The translations under genes were made by a program, and so were the position numbers. A DNA stretch of 64,000 bases. Origin: Nemania diffusa. Its lineage: Eukaryota; Ascomycota; Sordariomycetes; Xylariales; Xylariaceae. The stretch covers positions 5,470,001 through 5,534,000 of the forward strand of contig JBBPUQ010000004.1 of NCBI GenBank assembly GCA_038501195.1, read 5' to 3'. The notes beneath the pieces are model-generated. The model ran no database searches and was not told the origin of the DNA. It saw nothing but the letters and a program-made list of their open reading frames with translations. Positions 1-12,783 of this stretch are shown piece after piece. How positions within the stretch are numbered: position 1 is the stretch's first letter; every line of letters begins with the position of its first letter.

Positions 1-1654
1 GTGAGTAACGTTACCGAAGAGAGGCTAGCTGCGGAAACCCCATTCGCTCATTATTAGGTAACAAAGCCAATAGTCCGCACTACGGGTTTTTCGTAGATAT
101 ATGTAAGCTTCTGTCATAATTACACAGCGTCGATCGACACCGGCAAGAAGCATTTGCTGGGTACGAGGCTGTCTATTTTTCCTTGGGCCCTTTCCTCAAT
201 CTGGCAGAGATTGCCCTTGCGGACTGCCAGGCGGATGTCGGGAAAATGCGCATTGTGCATGACGGGTTGGAGATGGTTGCAGTGCTCTACATTTACCCTT
301 TTCAGGTCAGCCGGCCAATGGTCGCTGATCGCCGCCAGCTGTCGTCAGTTGAAGGCGCTCGAACTAGGCTTTGGCAGCTGCGTGTAAGTCGGTCGTCTCT
401 ACTATCCATCGGACGAACACATCGGACGAACAATGCAAGTTGTCCTTAATAGGGGCACAGCCTTTTTACTGTTGCAACTCTGTCTATATTTTCCGTGATG
501 AGTAATTTTAAGAATCATGTTATTTTTATCGAATTATCTCGGAAAATGCCACACATTTGCTAGGTTAGCCTTGTCTTCTACCCGCTATACTTAACGTTGA
601 CACGGAGCATCACCACAACCTCCCTAAACCACAAATAGTACCACAACCAAGTTCCAACATCCAGATAACAGGTCTCTAGTCCAAGTCCAACTTCAAGACG
701 CACCAAAGCGCAAGAGCGGATCTACGTTAATAAAAACCTTCCCGCGTCACATGTCATGACACAGACTCGCCATCCAGCACATCACACAGGCAGGTAATAT
801 CGAGCACCCCTCTCGCAGACGCCATGCACTGCATCTCCCCTTCGCCCTATCGCCATGAAACCCAACCTACCTCTTCCCATAGCACCCGAGAAACGCACAG
901 GACATCGCTGCCACCTAGCCGCTGCTCTCATTGGCCCGGACGGGATCGGGGCCCAGGTACTTGGCGCCCCCGATCCCGCGAGCTGGCATGAGCTGATAGA
1001 GGCTGCCGTGGCCCTTGGGCGGGACCACGAGCAGGTAATCTAAGAACACACCACTGGATGCTGGATGTCGTGCCGCACTAGAAGCCTCTTGCCTGCCGTC
1101 AGCGAAGTCCCATATCTCGCCAGTCCTGCCTTAGGTAAGTAGCTAGTCTGCAGACTAAGACCAAGACCGAGACCAAGCTGCTGACACGCACGCCTCCTCA
1201 ACATCAAACGTGTGCCCTCCCTCCCTCCACCTGGGTGATTGGTGCTCGACTCCCGCTCGGCGTTGCAGTTTGGGTGGAACATTCCATCTATCTGCGCGAT
1301 ATTTATCCCAGGTCTCGAGGGTGAATCCGACGTGGTAGCCCCGTCCTCCAGCAAGATTATGTAGGCGTATGGCACAGAGAACCTCGAGGGCGGAATTAGC
1401 CGTGTATACACTATTAATTAGCTACCCCTCTGGATACTGCCTTGGCCCAGTTGCCGCCGTATGCAGTGTCTCAAGCTGATGCATCGTGCTTCAACTGCTC
1501 CATCTGGTATCCCCCTATCACGCAATTATTCGCAACCCTCCAAGTCACCATCCAGACATACATAGAGCATCCACCTCGCAGAAATTTCCCATCTCAAAAA
1601 CCCCCCCATCAATGTGATCTGTAGCTTTCTGTCTTTACTTACACGGGTCTTTAA
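1..1654. other. intergenic, mostly unassigned
   Basis: No complete gene is supported here. The only coding-like stretch is a short minus-strand fragment at 120-345, listed separately. A 62-codon plus-strand reading frame at 855-1043 has no recognisable domain or neighbouring exon. The right end abuts the stop codon of the RNA-dependent RNA polymerase, so some of it should be that gene's 3' untranslated region. Confidence 0.5.
120..345 (-). pseudogene. coding-like fragment, unknown family
   Basis: On the minus strand this stretch is open for about 75 codons and has protein-like composition, including the segment HNAHFPDIRLAVRKGN. It ends at a TAA (122-120). Just upstream the same frame is closed by a TGA, and the likely continuation lies in another frame, as in a frameshifted or spliced gene. 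I do not recognise the family. It may be a decayed gene end or chance. Confidence 0.25.
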
Positions 1655-4600
1655 TCAACCCCTTCCGCTCCTCACGCCAGGGAACCCACCACTCACGATG
1701 GCGGCTCCTTCCGCGATATCCTTCTGTCTGATAGCAATCTCGAGTTCTCGCAAGGCGCAGTGAGCCGCAATCACTTTGAAGCTCTCAAATTCGCCCGTAT
1801 TGCGTTTGTTAGGACTGTGACGAACCCCTCCGACAACCCCAACATGTAGACATGCAATGCTCAATTCTAGTGCCGTACATTCTGTCTGGAGGCCAGCGGA
1901 TTCTTCATAATAGTCGTCGTATACATCGTCTCCGACGCCATCGCGAAGGTCACTTGATAGCTTCGTATCATGCTTTCTAATGAGACCTTCAACCCACTTC
2001 GTAATGCGATCAAACTCATCCTTGAGGCGGATAGATGTATCGCGTTGTCGCCGCGTCTGAGTTCCGGACTTATTGAATATCATGCCAGTGAACACTTCAA
2101 GCTCCGTTATGCCCTTTGAGGAATGGTCTGAGTAGTCGATGCTGGCTGTCCAGATCGCACCGTCGTACCTAAAGGAGTGTCAACAACCAACTCGCACATA
2201 ATGACAACTGAATACATACGCCTGACGGATGTTATGCGCTTCGTGTAACGCTCTCTTCCAATCGATATCCTTGAAATTCTCTTTACATTGGTGCATGATA
2301 TACACAAATATTTCATCCCACAGAGACGGGCCGAAACGGTTAACTTCCAAGTGGATGTCTTCTTTCCAGATCTTCTTCTCGTCAATAGCACGATATAGCT
2401 TGCCCAGTATTTTTTCAGATTTGTAAAACAGGTGTCTAGGGCCAGCATCATCATCTTCGTCAGCTTCCGCCGATGGTGCAATAGGTGCTTCAAAGCGGAT
2501 CTCGGTTTTGTCGACAATGTTGGCAGGGGGTGCGGGAGCCAAACTGCGGTACCGTTAGGAAATCGATTTCAGTCAAGAGCTTTAAACAATCGAGACTTAC
2601 AAATCGGGCCGATATCTAGTTCTCAAAGATGCCATTCTGTTCAGATTCACCGCTATGCCAGTTTTAGAATAGTCGACCGCCGTCGAATGCATCTCCGCGA
2701 GCAATTTGCAGTCATCGTGAACCGTGCCGGCATCATACAAATCAGCGAGAATGATATGACGGACAGCGATAAGTCCTAGCCTATAATCGAGGTCAATGGT
2801 GGTCCCTGGCATTAGTTTATCGGATGATAAACATTATATTTTAGCACCTAAGGAGCTTTATACACCTTCATGTAGCCAACCATACAGGTGAAGCCGGATT
2901 CATATTAAGGTTAGGTGCTTTAGAATGAAACTCACTGGTCAGTGGCCATAAATTCGACGAAAAAATCAGTCATATCTTCTGCCTTCACATCCCTGCCAAT
3001 GTCAAGCGGCGAAACACGAGGATAGTCGGCGGGTGGGAATTCACGTGTGCATCCATCAACAGCAACAGGATCCCATATAACGTTGTAAATATCTCCACTG
3101 CATCAAGTTATAGTTAGTCGGAGATAAATATGATGCTGGAAGCAAAGCTGGAGAGACTTACTCAAGGTCACCCCCACTGAGTTGACTAGGTAGATCTCGA
3201 CTGCCTTTTTGGCTGAAGACTATACAATTGGACAGATTGCGGAGAGGGTGTCCACGAGGAGGCACGATCGCTCTGCGAATTTGTATGTCTCCAGGGTGCA
3301 GAGCTGGTGATCGAGTAACAATTACGAGACGGTCGTGAAGATTTGGATATGAGGCTCCCTCTTGTTTGTCGAACGTGATAAATACCTCCTCGTCGCCCAA
3401 ATATCCGAATTCATCCATGACTCCAAATAATGTTACACCTTGCTCAACAGGGATTCGGGACTTGTGTTTAAGAAGGCGAACTTCGCGTAACACCACCGTT
3501 TCGACTACAGAGCAGAGAAAAGCGTCCTTCTTGTAGTCGAAGTTTAATTCGTGTAGACGGCGAATGAACTGATAGAACCCCATCTGCTCTGCAACCTTTT
3601 GGCGTCTTAGAAACACTACAGTATTGTTGGTAATAGCTGTAATTTTGCGTAGGCGATTAAGTTCTCGATTCTGAGCCTTGGAAAACCAAGAATCGGGGAC
3701 TTTCATACTGCAAAACATTAGAATCAGTCATCGCCACTTTAAACGTGATATGTTTGTAATTCAAAATTGTAGTAACCCAAAAGGCATAATTTTGACCAAA
3801 CAGGCCGCGTTATTCTTAAAGATTCACCCTTTTAAGAAGACAACCACGTTGGATAGTACTCACTCCTCGAGGATTTTGATCATCTGGCGATTGAGAACGA
3901 GAGGTATTGGCTTGTTCGCAACGTCGCAGATCTCTAAGTTCTGCCTGTCGGGGCTTTGAAACTTGATCATACTCTCCCGCACACACACTTTAATTTAATA
4001 TTAGTAAATATCTCGTCTAGAAAGGAACTAGATAGCCTTTTGCAGCTCGTTTTTTTTAAGTAAAACAAGAAGATTCCACTCTCGATGGTGGCAGTGGCGT
4101 AAGAGAGTTACATTGGATATTACTTACTAGTAATGCCCTCAAGCGTATCGTCAAGACTTAGCATGCCTTTCGCGCCGGCCCATCTGATTTGGAGGCAAGT
4201 AGCGGTGCTTGATTTCTGTGGCATCTTAGTATGAACTGCCTCCAGCAAACCCCTCGAAATGGTTCCAACACCATCACTGAAGACACGACTACCATCCCGA
4301 GATTTGACATCTGGTATGGAAGTGATAAGGGTGTTTAATTCGTCTAGATTAACCGCTATGGGGGTCTCAGAGAAGGCCTGGCCAATCCGAGCCGCACCTG
4401 CAATATGTCAACATACTAGGCGCCTATCAAAAGCACGTTTCTAATCTACTCACTTCGGGAAAGTTAGCAAAACATGCAACATCTCCCACGGATCTTTTAT
4501 GCAATTAAATACATACCATCTGGCAGGAGAGCGAATGCCCCGGAAGTCTCCGAGTTCAGGTATCACAGTGGCGTAGCTTCGTAGCTGTTTGTCGTCGTCT

Positions 4601-6753
4601 ACAAAACCAGCCATGAACCAGACAGCATGAGATCTAAGAGATGAATGCGAAAACCCTAGGAATTTGTATAACCGCCCAGCGATTAGGAAGCCATCGAGAA
4701 GGATTCTCTTGAACCTTGAGTATATCAACCTAAGTGAGACTAGAACTCTTTTGATTAGCAGAAGATACATACTCTTTGGCTAAATTATGATTATAGGAAA
4801 GCTAATAAGACGAGAGGAGAAGTTGTTATAATGGTCGTAAGATATCAATAGGTCGTTTGTAGAGCCTGGTAAGAGTAGAATGTAGCTAGTTCCTGTAGTT
4901 ATCTGATCCTATAGGGCACTAAATCGACCTTAAAAGTACGGCAAATCAAGAGCATGATCATCAATGTAGAACGTGATATAATGCATGTGAGGAGACTCAG
5001 CAGAAATTGGCTCACCTTTGGGATTGAAGTAGAGATCTTGGCCGTCCTCATCACAGAACTGTATTCTGGCAAAATAACCTGTGTGGCGGGGGAATTTCCG
5101 AAGAACCCGATTCTTGGCCTCTGGCTCAGGACCATTGAAGATGATCCTAGTTGGGGTCACTTGCACTTTGTAGACCATGGTTAGGTTCTGGCGGGCCCGC
5201 TGTGAAAAAAGTTCTCTGATAAGGCCTCGTTGTATCTCCTTTTCATTGGCTTCAAGTAGAGACCATATCTCGTCTGGCGTAAAGTTTTTAGCCTCCGTGT
5301 AAGGTCCAGGGAATGGAACCTGCGAGAGCAATTCTACGAATATCAAGAGTCAGCATTTGAAATACATAAGAGGTGAGTGAATTAAAAGGTTTGTAAGTAC
5401 GCGGGGTAAGTTGACGCCTCCATAGAGATTTATTTTGAAAATAGAGAAATGACTTGACTTCTTACTTTTTACGGCAGGAGCTGAGAAGGGAAACCGCGCG
5501 ATAATGTTTTTAGAACCGGTCTTTTCTGGACCCTCGTTCTTATCAGAGGCTGAGTAAGACTTGTTATGTTGTAATCGCAGGAGCAAGGCTTGGACAGTGT
5601 GAGGTAGGAGATAGCCGTTTTGAACCAATGCGTGAAACTGATATAAGATTTCGAACGGGACAGTCTGTGAGCATGCTGTAATGGTAGACCTGAAAGATGC
5701 CAACCCATCGGCCATATAGTTGCAACCAAAAGATGCAATACGGACGTTATGGGGCGAGAATTCCAGATACTCGTTCTCGCTCTTCAGTTGTTCTATCTTG
5801 GAGGCGTATTCTGCTGGAGAGACGGTTATGCAGTAGATGAGTGACTGGCCGAGAACTTTGCCATGATCTGCATTGTCGTGAGGAATTTTGCTCAAACGCT
5901 CCCTCTCCCCAGGCCGAGGGAGGCCTGTGGTCGTATTTATACCTAAGTTCTTAAAAAGACCGAGCGGGTTGTTGGCACTTTGATGAGCAAGTAGAAATAT
6001 TCTTGGTGGCTCCCAGAGTGTTAGGAATAGAGAGGTTGGTCGGTCAGAAAGGACTACCTCCTGGATTGTTCTGTAGGGGATCTCGACTATACAAAATATC
6101 GTTAGCAATAGTTCTTCTAATTGGGTTCACAGGTGCATTAAGAGCTCTGAAAAGACACCAAAGTATTACTTACGTCGTATTTGGCCAAGGCTGTGCGGAA
6201 AGGAGACAATCATGGTATGCTTGGCAAATTTTGCGACACCTCCAGTTAAGTGCCATTGGATGTCAGCTGTATAGGTGAGCGTTCCATTTGGATAGTCATA
6301 ATGGCCACAAGAAACTCCCCGTGCCTCGAAGACGACAGGTCTATGCCTATTAGGCTCTTGAACATCTTCGGTAGGGCGCTTTCTATCCTCCTCTCTCTTT
6401 GCTAAGACCTTCAGCAATGTGGAATCAACCCCTCTCTCATTTACCCTACAGTATACGGGCTTGCTCAAGAGCATTAGATGAGCCCTCATCCCGGGGTTAC
6501 CAGAGAAAGGTGCTCCAGGGACAGATTGCTGGCCATACTGATTTAAAAAGGCCTGACCGTCTTTCCGGTAGAGGAAGGTGAGAATACCGAAAGGCTTTCC
6601 ACGCGGCTTACCACAGATCCAATCCCGGATTCGTAGTCTCTCTAGAGAAGGGGTCAATTGTGTTGTTAGACTTTCGTCTGTTAGGTGCGGGGGCACATTG
6701 GCCATGTAGACTGAGAAGCCATTAGGCTGCTGCTGCGGCGGCGGCGGCGCCAT
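1655..6753 (-). CDS. RNA-dependent RNA polymerase, SAD-1/Rdp1 type
   Basis: Cellular RNA-dependent RNA polymerase that would make double-stranded RNA for Dicer in quelling, heterochromatin or meiotic silencing. The gene has many short introns. The start is ATG 6753, just inside a longer frame that begins with TTG. The N terminus has an RRM-like segment (FSVYMANVPPHLTDESL), as in Rdp1/SAD-1 proteins. Downstream, in order, come VTPTRIIFNGPEPEAKNRVL, FKRILLDGFLIAGR with FLGFSHSSLRSHAVWFM, FSDGVGTIS, and the catalytic loop. The catalytic motif reads LSGGDL|DGDIYNV: exon sequence at 3165-3170 is spliced to an exon starting near 3096, giving DLDGD with all three aspartates. LAEMHSTAVDYSKTG follows. 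The C-terminal exon ends at 1655. Estimated length is about 1,200 residues; exact intron borders were not all checked. Neurospora has three such enzymes (QDE-1, SAD-1, RRP-3); this is not the QDE-1 type, but I cannot choose between the other two. Confidence 0.93.
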
Positions 6754-8614
6754 GATTGGCAACTAAGCCAACTCGGCTCGTTTCGGAAGTGCCAATAACC
6801 AGGTAGGAAAATAGTGACAAAGTAAACAAGGTATAGAGGTGATGGAATATTGAAGATTTTATGATTTGAAATGGACAAGTGAGTGCCCAAAGGAGAAGTA
6901 GAAGAGCGAGCAGGCTCTTTTATTATCGCCTTTTTGAAGTCAGTAGGTGGTTGCAGCAGGCTATCCTATTCACGTACCTGTACTTCCAAGTTCCCACTGC
7001 TTTGCCCAGGCAGCCAAGCAAACAATTGATTGACACACGCTTGCGGTGCTTCTTTTATCTAGAGGGGTTGTTGACCAAGAATGCAAGAATACGTGTTTGC
7101 ATGATATGCCTGAAGAGGGTGGTGGTAGGTGGCGCTGTTGTAGTCAACGAATGGTTGGCGATGAACAACGACGGAGGAGGACATCGGCCGAGGCAGATAA
7201 GACAAGATGAGAGAGGTGTCGAGAGAGCTATGAAAGGTGCAGGCATGAGCTATCGATGCGAGGTTGTACAATGTACTGTTATATAAGTACTTAGTACCTG
7301 ACGTGGGATGAGATGAGGGAGAGCAAGCAAATCACGTCGATCTGCCTCGCCATTATGTCCTGGGGGGTGGGCGGCATGGTGCATACATGCAGCTGTATAA
7401 GGAGGTTATACGCACAAGTACGTACCTATAATATACCGTTTGAGCTACCTGCCTCGCACCTTAGGTGTCTCTCGCACTTGTAGGCAGGCTGTGATTGCTA
7501 TATGCAGTAGATGCCTACCTTATGTTATTGGCTCATATTGCTACACTCCATGCAAGATTGGAACAGTAGGTATACATTCAATGATGTTGCTATTGGCGTG
7601 TGCACTGGTGCCGCACTTAGAGAGGTAGGCTATAACGGTTGCATATTGGCGGGGGGCTAAGTATGTACATCTTCAAGCCGCGAGGGTACATATGAAAAGC
7701 ACCTAATCTGTTAGTTCTCACTAGGTACATATATAATGATGAGTAGGTACCTCCAAGGCTACATCACATGTATGTACCTTGAAGTCGCACCTATCTCTAC
7801 CACCATCACCATCACTATCGCTACATATCGCCATTGTTATTAGTATAAAAAGGGACGTTTTTTTTTAATTAAAATTAACGATAAACTTAATTGCATTGTC
7901 ATAGTAGGTAAGGGGCTTGAGGATTGGTTATACTTTTACACTTCTATAAAAAGGAACCAATGCACCCCAAAACTGTACTCAGTAGGTAAGATTCGCTGTG
8001 GATGAAAGTCTGGAGTGGTCTAAAAAGTTCACGGCACAGCCACAAACAGAACTGTGGCGTAAAGTGGCTTGATCGCCAGCTCTATATTAGAATTATCTAT
8101 CTAGATAGAATCTAGATAGGTTCTTACCCTTGCTCATAGTATTTCGCATTCGCTAATGAATATAAGTTAAGAAAGTACTATTGGCACTACCAAATACGGC
8201 AGCTAGTATTACTACTTTGAGAAGGCAGAACAGTAAAGTAGCATTAGGAAGATACCTACATATGTAGGAGTCGTTAAGATCCCTCCTTCTAACACATCAA
8301 CACCATCGTCTAACATGGACCTTGAATACAGGTGCAATGCCAAGGCCTCAAATAGCCCTATCCGTACAGTAATCGTCGATATAGTGTGCGGCACAGGCTC
8401 ATGATGCAGTCATGCAAACATACCATGTTGCAACCCCCCATTCTAGCTTGGCGATGTTGACGGAGATGACCGCGGATGGTGATTCAAGAACATGTAGTAT
8501 AAAAACCCCCAACTCGCCTTCACTTTTAACTTCTCAGGACCGGTAACAATAGAACTACAATACAATAAAGCCCACGATACGCCCCTATACCCAAATATCC
8601 ATTATTTCATCATT
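6754..8614. other. intergenic
   Basis: Contains the promoter side of the polymerase gene (left) and of the small secreted protein (right). Reading frames here are short, overlapping and without domains. There is an imperfect CCACCATCACCATCACTATC tract near 7799 and several TAGGTAC-type repeats (7260-7300, 7440-7500, 7720-7800). A TATAAAAA-like box at about 8499 lies 116 bp before the ATG of the gene at 8615. Confidence 0.5.
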
Positions 8615-9183
8615 ATGCGTTCAGCTCTTTCTATCACCGCTCTCTGCGCTGTCACCAGCGCGTCGGCCGCCGCTCTCGATGCCGGGGCCAATATCGAGAA
8701 CCGCCAGACGAGTCTCGGGACATGGTATCTCGTTGGGTTTACCGCGGAATGCCACCTCCTCTGCTACGCCGACATTGCCATCTTCGGAGCCAAGGATGCC
8801 GTTCAGGGATTCCCAGCTTTCGCCGCCCGAGTAAGTAATGATCTCAGCGTTAAACAAACTATTTCATGAATCTCGAATCTAGGAAGACATCAGGTTTGCG
8901 CTTCAGGGGAATTCGCCTTAGGGCTATCTGTATTTGAAGAGAACGTTGTAATCCGCACGGCTGCTAACACTTGTCTCTGCAGTGCAGCAATATGGGAGGT
9001 TGCCAGAATCCTACCGGAGGATCTGTGGTTGATACCAGCATCTACGATGAGTCCGGCAAATACACGATCACGCAAACTGCTACTATAGGTGGGGTCAACA
9101 AGACAGCCAAGGCATCTATTCCGTGGGATGTCTGGGCGAGAGATGCGGCTTACGTCGAGGTTCCTGTGATTTCGGTGTCGTAG
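8615..9183 (+). CDS. small secreted cysteine-containing protein
   Basis: Two exons (8615-8830 and 8983-9183) encode about 138 residues. The intron starts GTAAGT, has a perfect CTGCTAAC branch point near 8961 and ends CTGCAG. The first 20 or so residues (MRSALSITALCAVTSASAAA) form a clear signal peptide, followed by a possible KEX2-like site near NRQ. The mature part has four cysteines (ECHLLC, then CSN and GGC), enough for two disulfides. No known domain is recognised. Size, secretion and an even cysteine count fit a small secreted protein of the effector-candidate type, but that role is inference. An alternative model adds an 11-nt exon at about 8883-8893 and shifts the acceptor by 5 nt, which keeps the same downstream frame. 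Confidence 0.75.
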
Positions 9184-11368
9184 TTAAGCTATAGGATTAA
9201 TAAATGTGGGAGTGGTTTCACTGAACTATAACTATCGACTTGATCATGGATATTTTAGCACCTCGATTAGGTTGTAAATATTGCCTTCGCAAAGCCTTCA
9301 ACCCATAAAATTACATAGAAGTAAGGGAACTAAATGTATTGATAACCAACAATAGATATTGAGGGGCCAAATTCTAGACCATTCCAACTTGCCGTGTGAT
9401 CAGTTGTCCTCAATAGGACTTGTGATAAGAGTCGACTTTATCCTGTCCCTCCAGTCCCAAGTGCTACTACTCAGCCTTTAACATCAAAGTTCGTGTTTAT
9501 CACAGTTGTCTGAAAGTTGCCTCGCCTGACAACACAACACATATTTCAGGCACAACCACGTCGCTTGTGTCGTTGTTTTTCTCACCTACTTCCTCTATGC
9601 TGGCTGGGAAACAGAAAGATTAGCTGCAATGGTTTTTTAATCTCGTCCTATAGATTTGTTTTAGTTTTTTTTTTTTTCTTAGATTAGTTTCAACCGTACA
9701 AGTTTATGATGCGCTCTCTTATTGTAGTAAGTCGACAGTTCATTTGAATACAACTTACATATTGGAACGAAGCGTGCGATATACACACAACGCACTCTAG
9801 AGGACTGGCCACGGCCATGATAATCACTTCTAGAGATCTGAAGCAGTAAAAACAGTAGTCTAGTAAGGCAATCGAAGGAATATTGGTGTAGCAAAACTGC
9901 TGCAAATGCTGCGCGGCGACCTAGTCAGTCGATGCCAAAGGCATCCACCTCCATCGCTGCCCATGAGCCCCCCTAATAGAGAACTACCTTCTTCCTAGCT
10001 AATAAATAGAAAAACGAAAAATCTAGGGTCTTGATGACCTAATCAACTTGACCCCCCTGCAACAATGTTGCGCGCACCGTCTCAATATACCTATAAATTA
10101 TGACAACTACCGAGCCTCAAGCATGCTTAGGTATAGTTAAACATGAAAATGGTACCGAGACTATTTATGCTTTTAAATAAACAGTATGATATGAATGAAG
10201 GTTAATGATTTACTTCGCTCGCTTTAAACTAGAATTAATAAAATATAAAATATTTTTTCTGTTAAGCATAGTTTGGCTTTTAAAAATTGAAATACAGTTA
10301 ATAATATAACCAGGCCGATTAGTGTAAGTATAGTTAAAAAACAAAGAGATATGTAGCTTCGTATTTCTTTTCGCCTATAGTAGTGGGATGCCTTTATCTA
10401 ACACCTTACCCGAAGTGACTTGATGATCTTAACTTAACCAGGACCGTAGGCAGATAAAGTAGCAGCTAAAGGCTAAGCTTTTATTTGCGGAGTATACTTT
10501 GATGCGCCTGCTTTTTTATGAGGGCTCAAGCCTCATTCAGGACAATCTGAGAAGGGTTGGGGCGTCAGTGCGTTCGCGAACGTCTAGCGTGAGCAACATA
10601 CTATAAAGACAATCCTCGGGGGTCGGCTTTGGACATTTAAGTGATAGTAGCCTATACACCGCAATAGATTATATATATCTACAGGCATCTTATTTTCCTA
10701 CTATGTCGAAGATGCATTTGAAGGCGCGCAGATCATAATCCGGATAGACCTACCATAGTGCTGGAGGTACAGAGTGCAACAGCCGGCCTATCAAGGTTCA
10801 CTTTTGCGTTAGTGCTGCGTATCGCCGTGCAGAATTTGTTTTACGAGGCAGGGCCACCTTTACGCAGATTGAGGTGTTTGAATGCGGGATGAGCTTGGTC
10901 GATTTCGAAAACGGTAGCTCTGCTGGCTAGGGGAAGGGGCCAGAAAATTACTCAAGAGTTGTAGGATTGTTGAACCATGCGTCATTAATATAATATAAGA
11001 GAATAGTGCTACGTATAAGGGCTACAGTACCGCCATAATAAGTCAACGGGGGTCTTCGTGCCGAGGGTTCAATATTGCTTTCCTGTAGTATATATAGAAG
11101 TGATTGAGTTCAATTACGATTTACAGTACTTGTCAGTTTTTTGGGAGCCATTCAGTCATAATAATCTGTAAGTTTTACCAAGAAGGTTAGAAACAACCTT
11201 TCATCCTACTCACAGCTTCAAGGCCTTCAGCAGTTTGGGTATCATAATCTTAATGTGACACAGCAAAGTGGAAGACGAATATACTTCCCACGCACCCTTC
11301 CCCTTCGTCAAAACGCATCTCGAAACCCATATGGGCCATATTAAGGCTGGTCGTGTATGTACTTCGTT
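9184..11368. other. AT-rich intergenic region
   Basis: No gene is supported. The stretch 10140-10340 is strongly A/T rich with many TA steps, as in RIP-decayed DNA, but no transposon protein could be read in any frame. A poly-T tract sits at about 9665-9679. The right end holds the 3' side of the minus-strand 2EXR gene. Confidence 0.5.
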
Positions 11369-12783
11369 CTAGTGAGGAATTTCGAGGCTGAAATCAAATT
11401 TTGATTTGCCAGCGTCACCAAAAACAACAGGAAGAATATTAATATTTGTAGGCTGGGATAGTGGATCGTCAACAATTGTTAAATTTTGAGGAGAGGTCCT
11501 GTAGCCTGGAGTACGATTTCTCGTTCGCTTCTTTTTAACCGGAGTCGTCTGAGTCGCTGTGCGTTTGGTAGCTGCTAGTTTTTGATCTGAATCCCACTCG
11601 CACGCTAGGACTTTGAAACGGACATTCGCTGGGCGCGGCGGTCCTTGGGATCTGGATATGCAATGGCAGATATAGTTGTTGCGAATCCACGATAGAGTTT
11701 CGTGTACACGTGTGTGTGTTGTGCAAGACTCTGGGTCAACCTCGAAATATGTTCGGCCGCCTTCGCCACTCGCAAACTTCTCCAGGGGCCTACCGGAACC
11801 TAGTACTATCTTAATTTTCTAGAATACAGCCCGGGATATAGGGGGTCTAATACTCACTTTGTGATTGACGAGGGTGGTTAGGGGAAGGTGGTGTCTTACG
11901 CACGGTTAGATAATCGATGAAGTAGAAAGTCTCTAAGTTTCTGAACAGAGATGCGAATTCGTAGACGTGTCGAGGGTATGGATGTCTCCCGTGATGAGAA
12001 TGGACTCGCCCACAGTAGCTACAGACTACTGTAACACTCAGAGTCAGTTGTCGCCGTTTTAAGTATAATCTGTCAGTTTTCCCAGACTCTGCAAAGTCCC
12101 AAGTGCACGATTTTGGGTTAAAAGGGAAGCTGTGTCTTCCTAGATTAAAAGGAAAATGATTTTGAGAACTGCTTACGGTCATTGTCCCACTCGTGATGGT
12201 AACGAACAGCCAGTCGGCGGATTTTAGCGAGCTGGTCGAGATCTAAATGATCCGCCCATTCCCCAAGATACCGAGCTTGTGTTATATTGGGATAGTCGAT
12301 ACAAACGACATCTGAAGATCGATGTAGTAAAATGAGTTGCCCTCCTCGTAGGGTTAAATTGCATGGCTGTGCAAGTACTTTATCGACTAAGGATTTCGCT
12401 TCATCGCATGACTCCCGAAGCTGCGCAAGTGTCTTGTTCATAGCAATGTGATATGAGTTATCAGCACACGGAAGAGGAAAGATAGGCTTCAAAGTGGCAG
12501 AATAAACAAGATCTTCGGCGCTAACTACTCCCGCGGCCTGACTCTCCGGAAGTGTGACAAGAGATCGACCACTATTGGCTTCTGTGGAAACGTGCCTAGG
12601 TATGGCCGGTGTATCGATTGTCTCAACAAGTTTTAGAAAATGGATACCCGGTGTGAAGATAACCTCTTCCCAGATTAAGTGCCGAATGTCATACGGGAAC
12701 TTCTTAAATATATCAAATCGTTGAAGGCTTCGAGGGACGGCAAAACAGAGCGGCCCTAGCCGTGTTTTGGATGGATGAGCCAT
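11369..12783 (-). CDS. 2EXR-domain protein
   Basis: Fungal protein with an N-terminal 2EXR module, recognised by FDIFKKFPYDIRHLIWEEV at about residues 20-40, a motif shared by many ascomycete proteins of unknown function. Start is ATG 12783 (MAHPSKTRLG); a longer upstream frame to 13146 looks non-coding. Best model has three exons: 12783-12177, 12028-11858 and 11799-11369, giving about 402 residues. The first intron could instead be only 37 bp (12140-12176); both choices keep frame, but the 148-bp one joins to CSYCGRVHSHHG and on to HVYEFASLFRNLETFYFIDY, which resembles the family better. The last exon carries a lysine/arginine-rich patch (VKKKRTRNRT) that could be a nuclear signal. Function is unknown. 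Confidence 0.72.

Noticed and set aside
855..1043. 62-codon plus-strand frame
   Set aside because: No domain, no splice partners and no codon-use support. Likely chance in GC-rich DNA.
6879..7286. 135-codon plus-strand frame upstream of the polymerase gene
   Set aside because: Low-quality composition and no domain; overlaps other frames of similar length on both strands.
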